Shown here: positions 30,111 to 31,119 of the stretch, in pieces
How positions within the stretch are numbered: position 1 is the first letter of the stretch
Layout of the letters: every line of letters begins with the position of its first letter
Assembly: GCA_034096865.1 (NCBI GenBank)
Contig: JAWQFJ010001870.1
Span: 1-31,119 of the forward strand
Length of the DNA: 31,119 nt
Direction: 5' to 3'
Source of the DNA: Theodoxus fluviatilis
Lineage: Eukaryota; Mollusca; Gastropoda; Cycloneritida; Neritidae
The notes under the pieces: model-generated
Databases searched by the model: none
The model's input: the letters and a program-made list of their open reading frames with translations, nothing else
Told to the model about the DNA's origin: nothing
Translations under genes and position numbers: made by a program

Positions 30111-30774
30111 AATGACACATGCAACTCGTTACTTTTGTAAACATCTTCATACATTGTGGAATGTCTGTGGCTACTTTGCATACAATAAAGCTTGATTCCA
30201 TATGCACATGCCCACCTCCCTACAAGTTCATGTTTGAGTGCAGCATCTTTACATGTGCTATGCAATTCGATGCTAGTAGTGCCGTTATATCGAACCCTCA
30301 ACTTCAATATATTGTGTATTTCTTCCAAATATTTTCTTTGCATAAACTCTTCCAAACGGCTAATGAATCGGAGACCATTATCTCCCATCCAGTTTTGTTC
30401 AATTTACTATGCCGACTATCAGGATTTATCGTTTTAATGTCGTTTCCCTGGTGCGACAAACTGAGTGAAAGTTAGGAGCTGTTGGATTTATTTGAGATAC
30501 ACACATCGCCACAGTAATTATCCAGCCTGAGCTAGATCCAGCTATCAAACAGAAGTTCAGTCGCTTGGACTCGCTGCAAGTCCATAGAGCCCTGCTGACG
30601 AAATTTGTGCACGCCTGAAGATGGGCCTTCTCCCCATGTCATGCCTGCTTCCTGTGACGATTATTAATTGAACATCTGCACCGTGTGATTTAAATTTTCT
30701 GTGCGTGTTCAGTTTTTACATCTACACATATAAAAACAAAAACAAAACACGAGGTTTTGCAGGCCAAAAAGTAC
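30111..30774. other. intergenic sequence, unassigned
   Basis: No gene recognised. An AATAAA occurs at about 30184 but has no associated coding sequence. Confidence 0.45.
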
Positions 30775-30843
30775 GTCTGTCTGTCTGTCTGCCTGTCTGT
30801 CTGTCTGTCTAATCAATCTATCTAATCTCATCTGTCTGTCTAA
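30775..30843. repeat. (CTGT)n microsatellite
   Basis: Tetranucleotide CTGT runs interrupted by an AATCAATCTATCTAATC stretch. Confidence 0.95.
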
Positions 30844-30889
30844 AGAACAAAATTCCCATATATATATCAAATTTATGTAGGGTTTCATC

Positions 30890-31090
30890 CATCCATCCCC
30901 CTGTGGGTTCGTGGTAAGAATTGACCCACCGCGTCTCCCTACGCGATTCGTAAGAGGACACCGTGACTATAGAGTTGCGTTTACTCTAAACTGCTCTAGT
31001 GAGTTTCGTGCTTAGTGGCCTTACATAGCCTTCAAAGGCTGATACAGACTACAGTGATAGGCCGTAAAACACCATCCATTCATCCATCCA
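30890..31090 (+). mobile_element. SINE-like interspersed repeat, copy 3
   Basis: Same landmarks as the copies at 1119 and 23634 (CCCCCTGTGGGTT, TCTCCCTACGCGATTCGTAA, TTACATAGCC, GATAGGCCGTAAAACACCAT, ATCC tail). It carries an extra 15 bp between two GATA words. CCATCCATCC occurs at both edges, possibly a target duplication or slippage. Confidence 0.6.
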
Positions 31091-31119
31091 CCAATCTTTC
31101 TATGTTGTCCTGCACCCTT

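Overview
This is a eukaryotic, animal genomic window. It has long GT-AG introns, abundant microsatellites and minisatellites, and several families of transposable-element relics. The one host gene encodes SRRM1 (SRm160), the PWI-domain serine/arginine-rich splicing coactivator. The spacing, repeat content and retroelement types suggest a marine mollusc, most likely a gastropod, but that assignment is inference.

Gene: twelve coding exons on the + strand run from 2864 to 26628. Joined, they give 2646 nt in a single open frame (881 codons plus TAG), and every splice phase agrees. Exons 1-3 encode the PWI domain, exons 4-7 the basic/acidic linker and RS region, exons 8-9 a conserved Ser-rich/QQRR segment, exon 10 a 1168-nt Pro/Ser/Arg-rich low-complexity block, exon 11 a Lys/His tract, and exon 12 a short C-terminal helix and stop. 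The short N-terminal coding exon expected upstream (about seven codons in vertebrates) is not in the window. A 3' UTR with an ATTAAA signal follows the stop.

Introns and flanks: nearly all remaining sequence is repetitive. It includes a minisatellite of about 1.7 kb (33/28-bp units) inside the PWI domain coding region; three copies of an approximately 0.8-kb interspersed repeat full of AGGTCAAGGTCA motifs, one split by a 1.96-kb PIF/Harbinger-like insertion; a 1.5-kb TTAA-bounded DNA element; a small TTAA MITE next to a possible transposase N-terminus; a minus-strand non-LTR retrotransposon fragment; a second LINE C-terminal scrap; and three copies of a SINE-like repeat. Downstream of the gene there are two further arrays (58-bp x 22 and 49-bp x 9). 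A 22-base assembly gap lies at 23598-23619.

No tRNA, rRNA, CRISPR array or prokaryote-type operon was seen. The most unusual observations are the nuclear-receptor-motif-rich repeat, the mirror-structured Harbinger element with its polypurine tract, and a perfect 28-bp palindrome flanked by direct repeats within that element.
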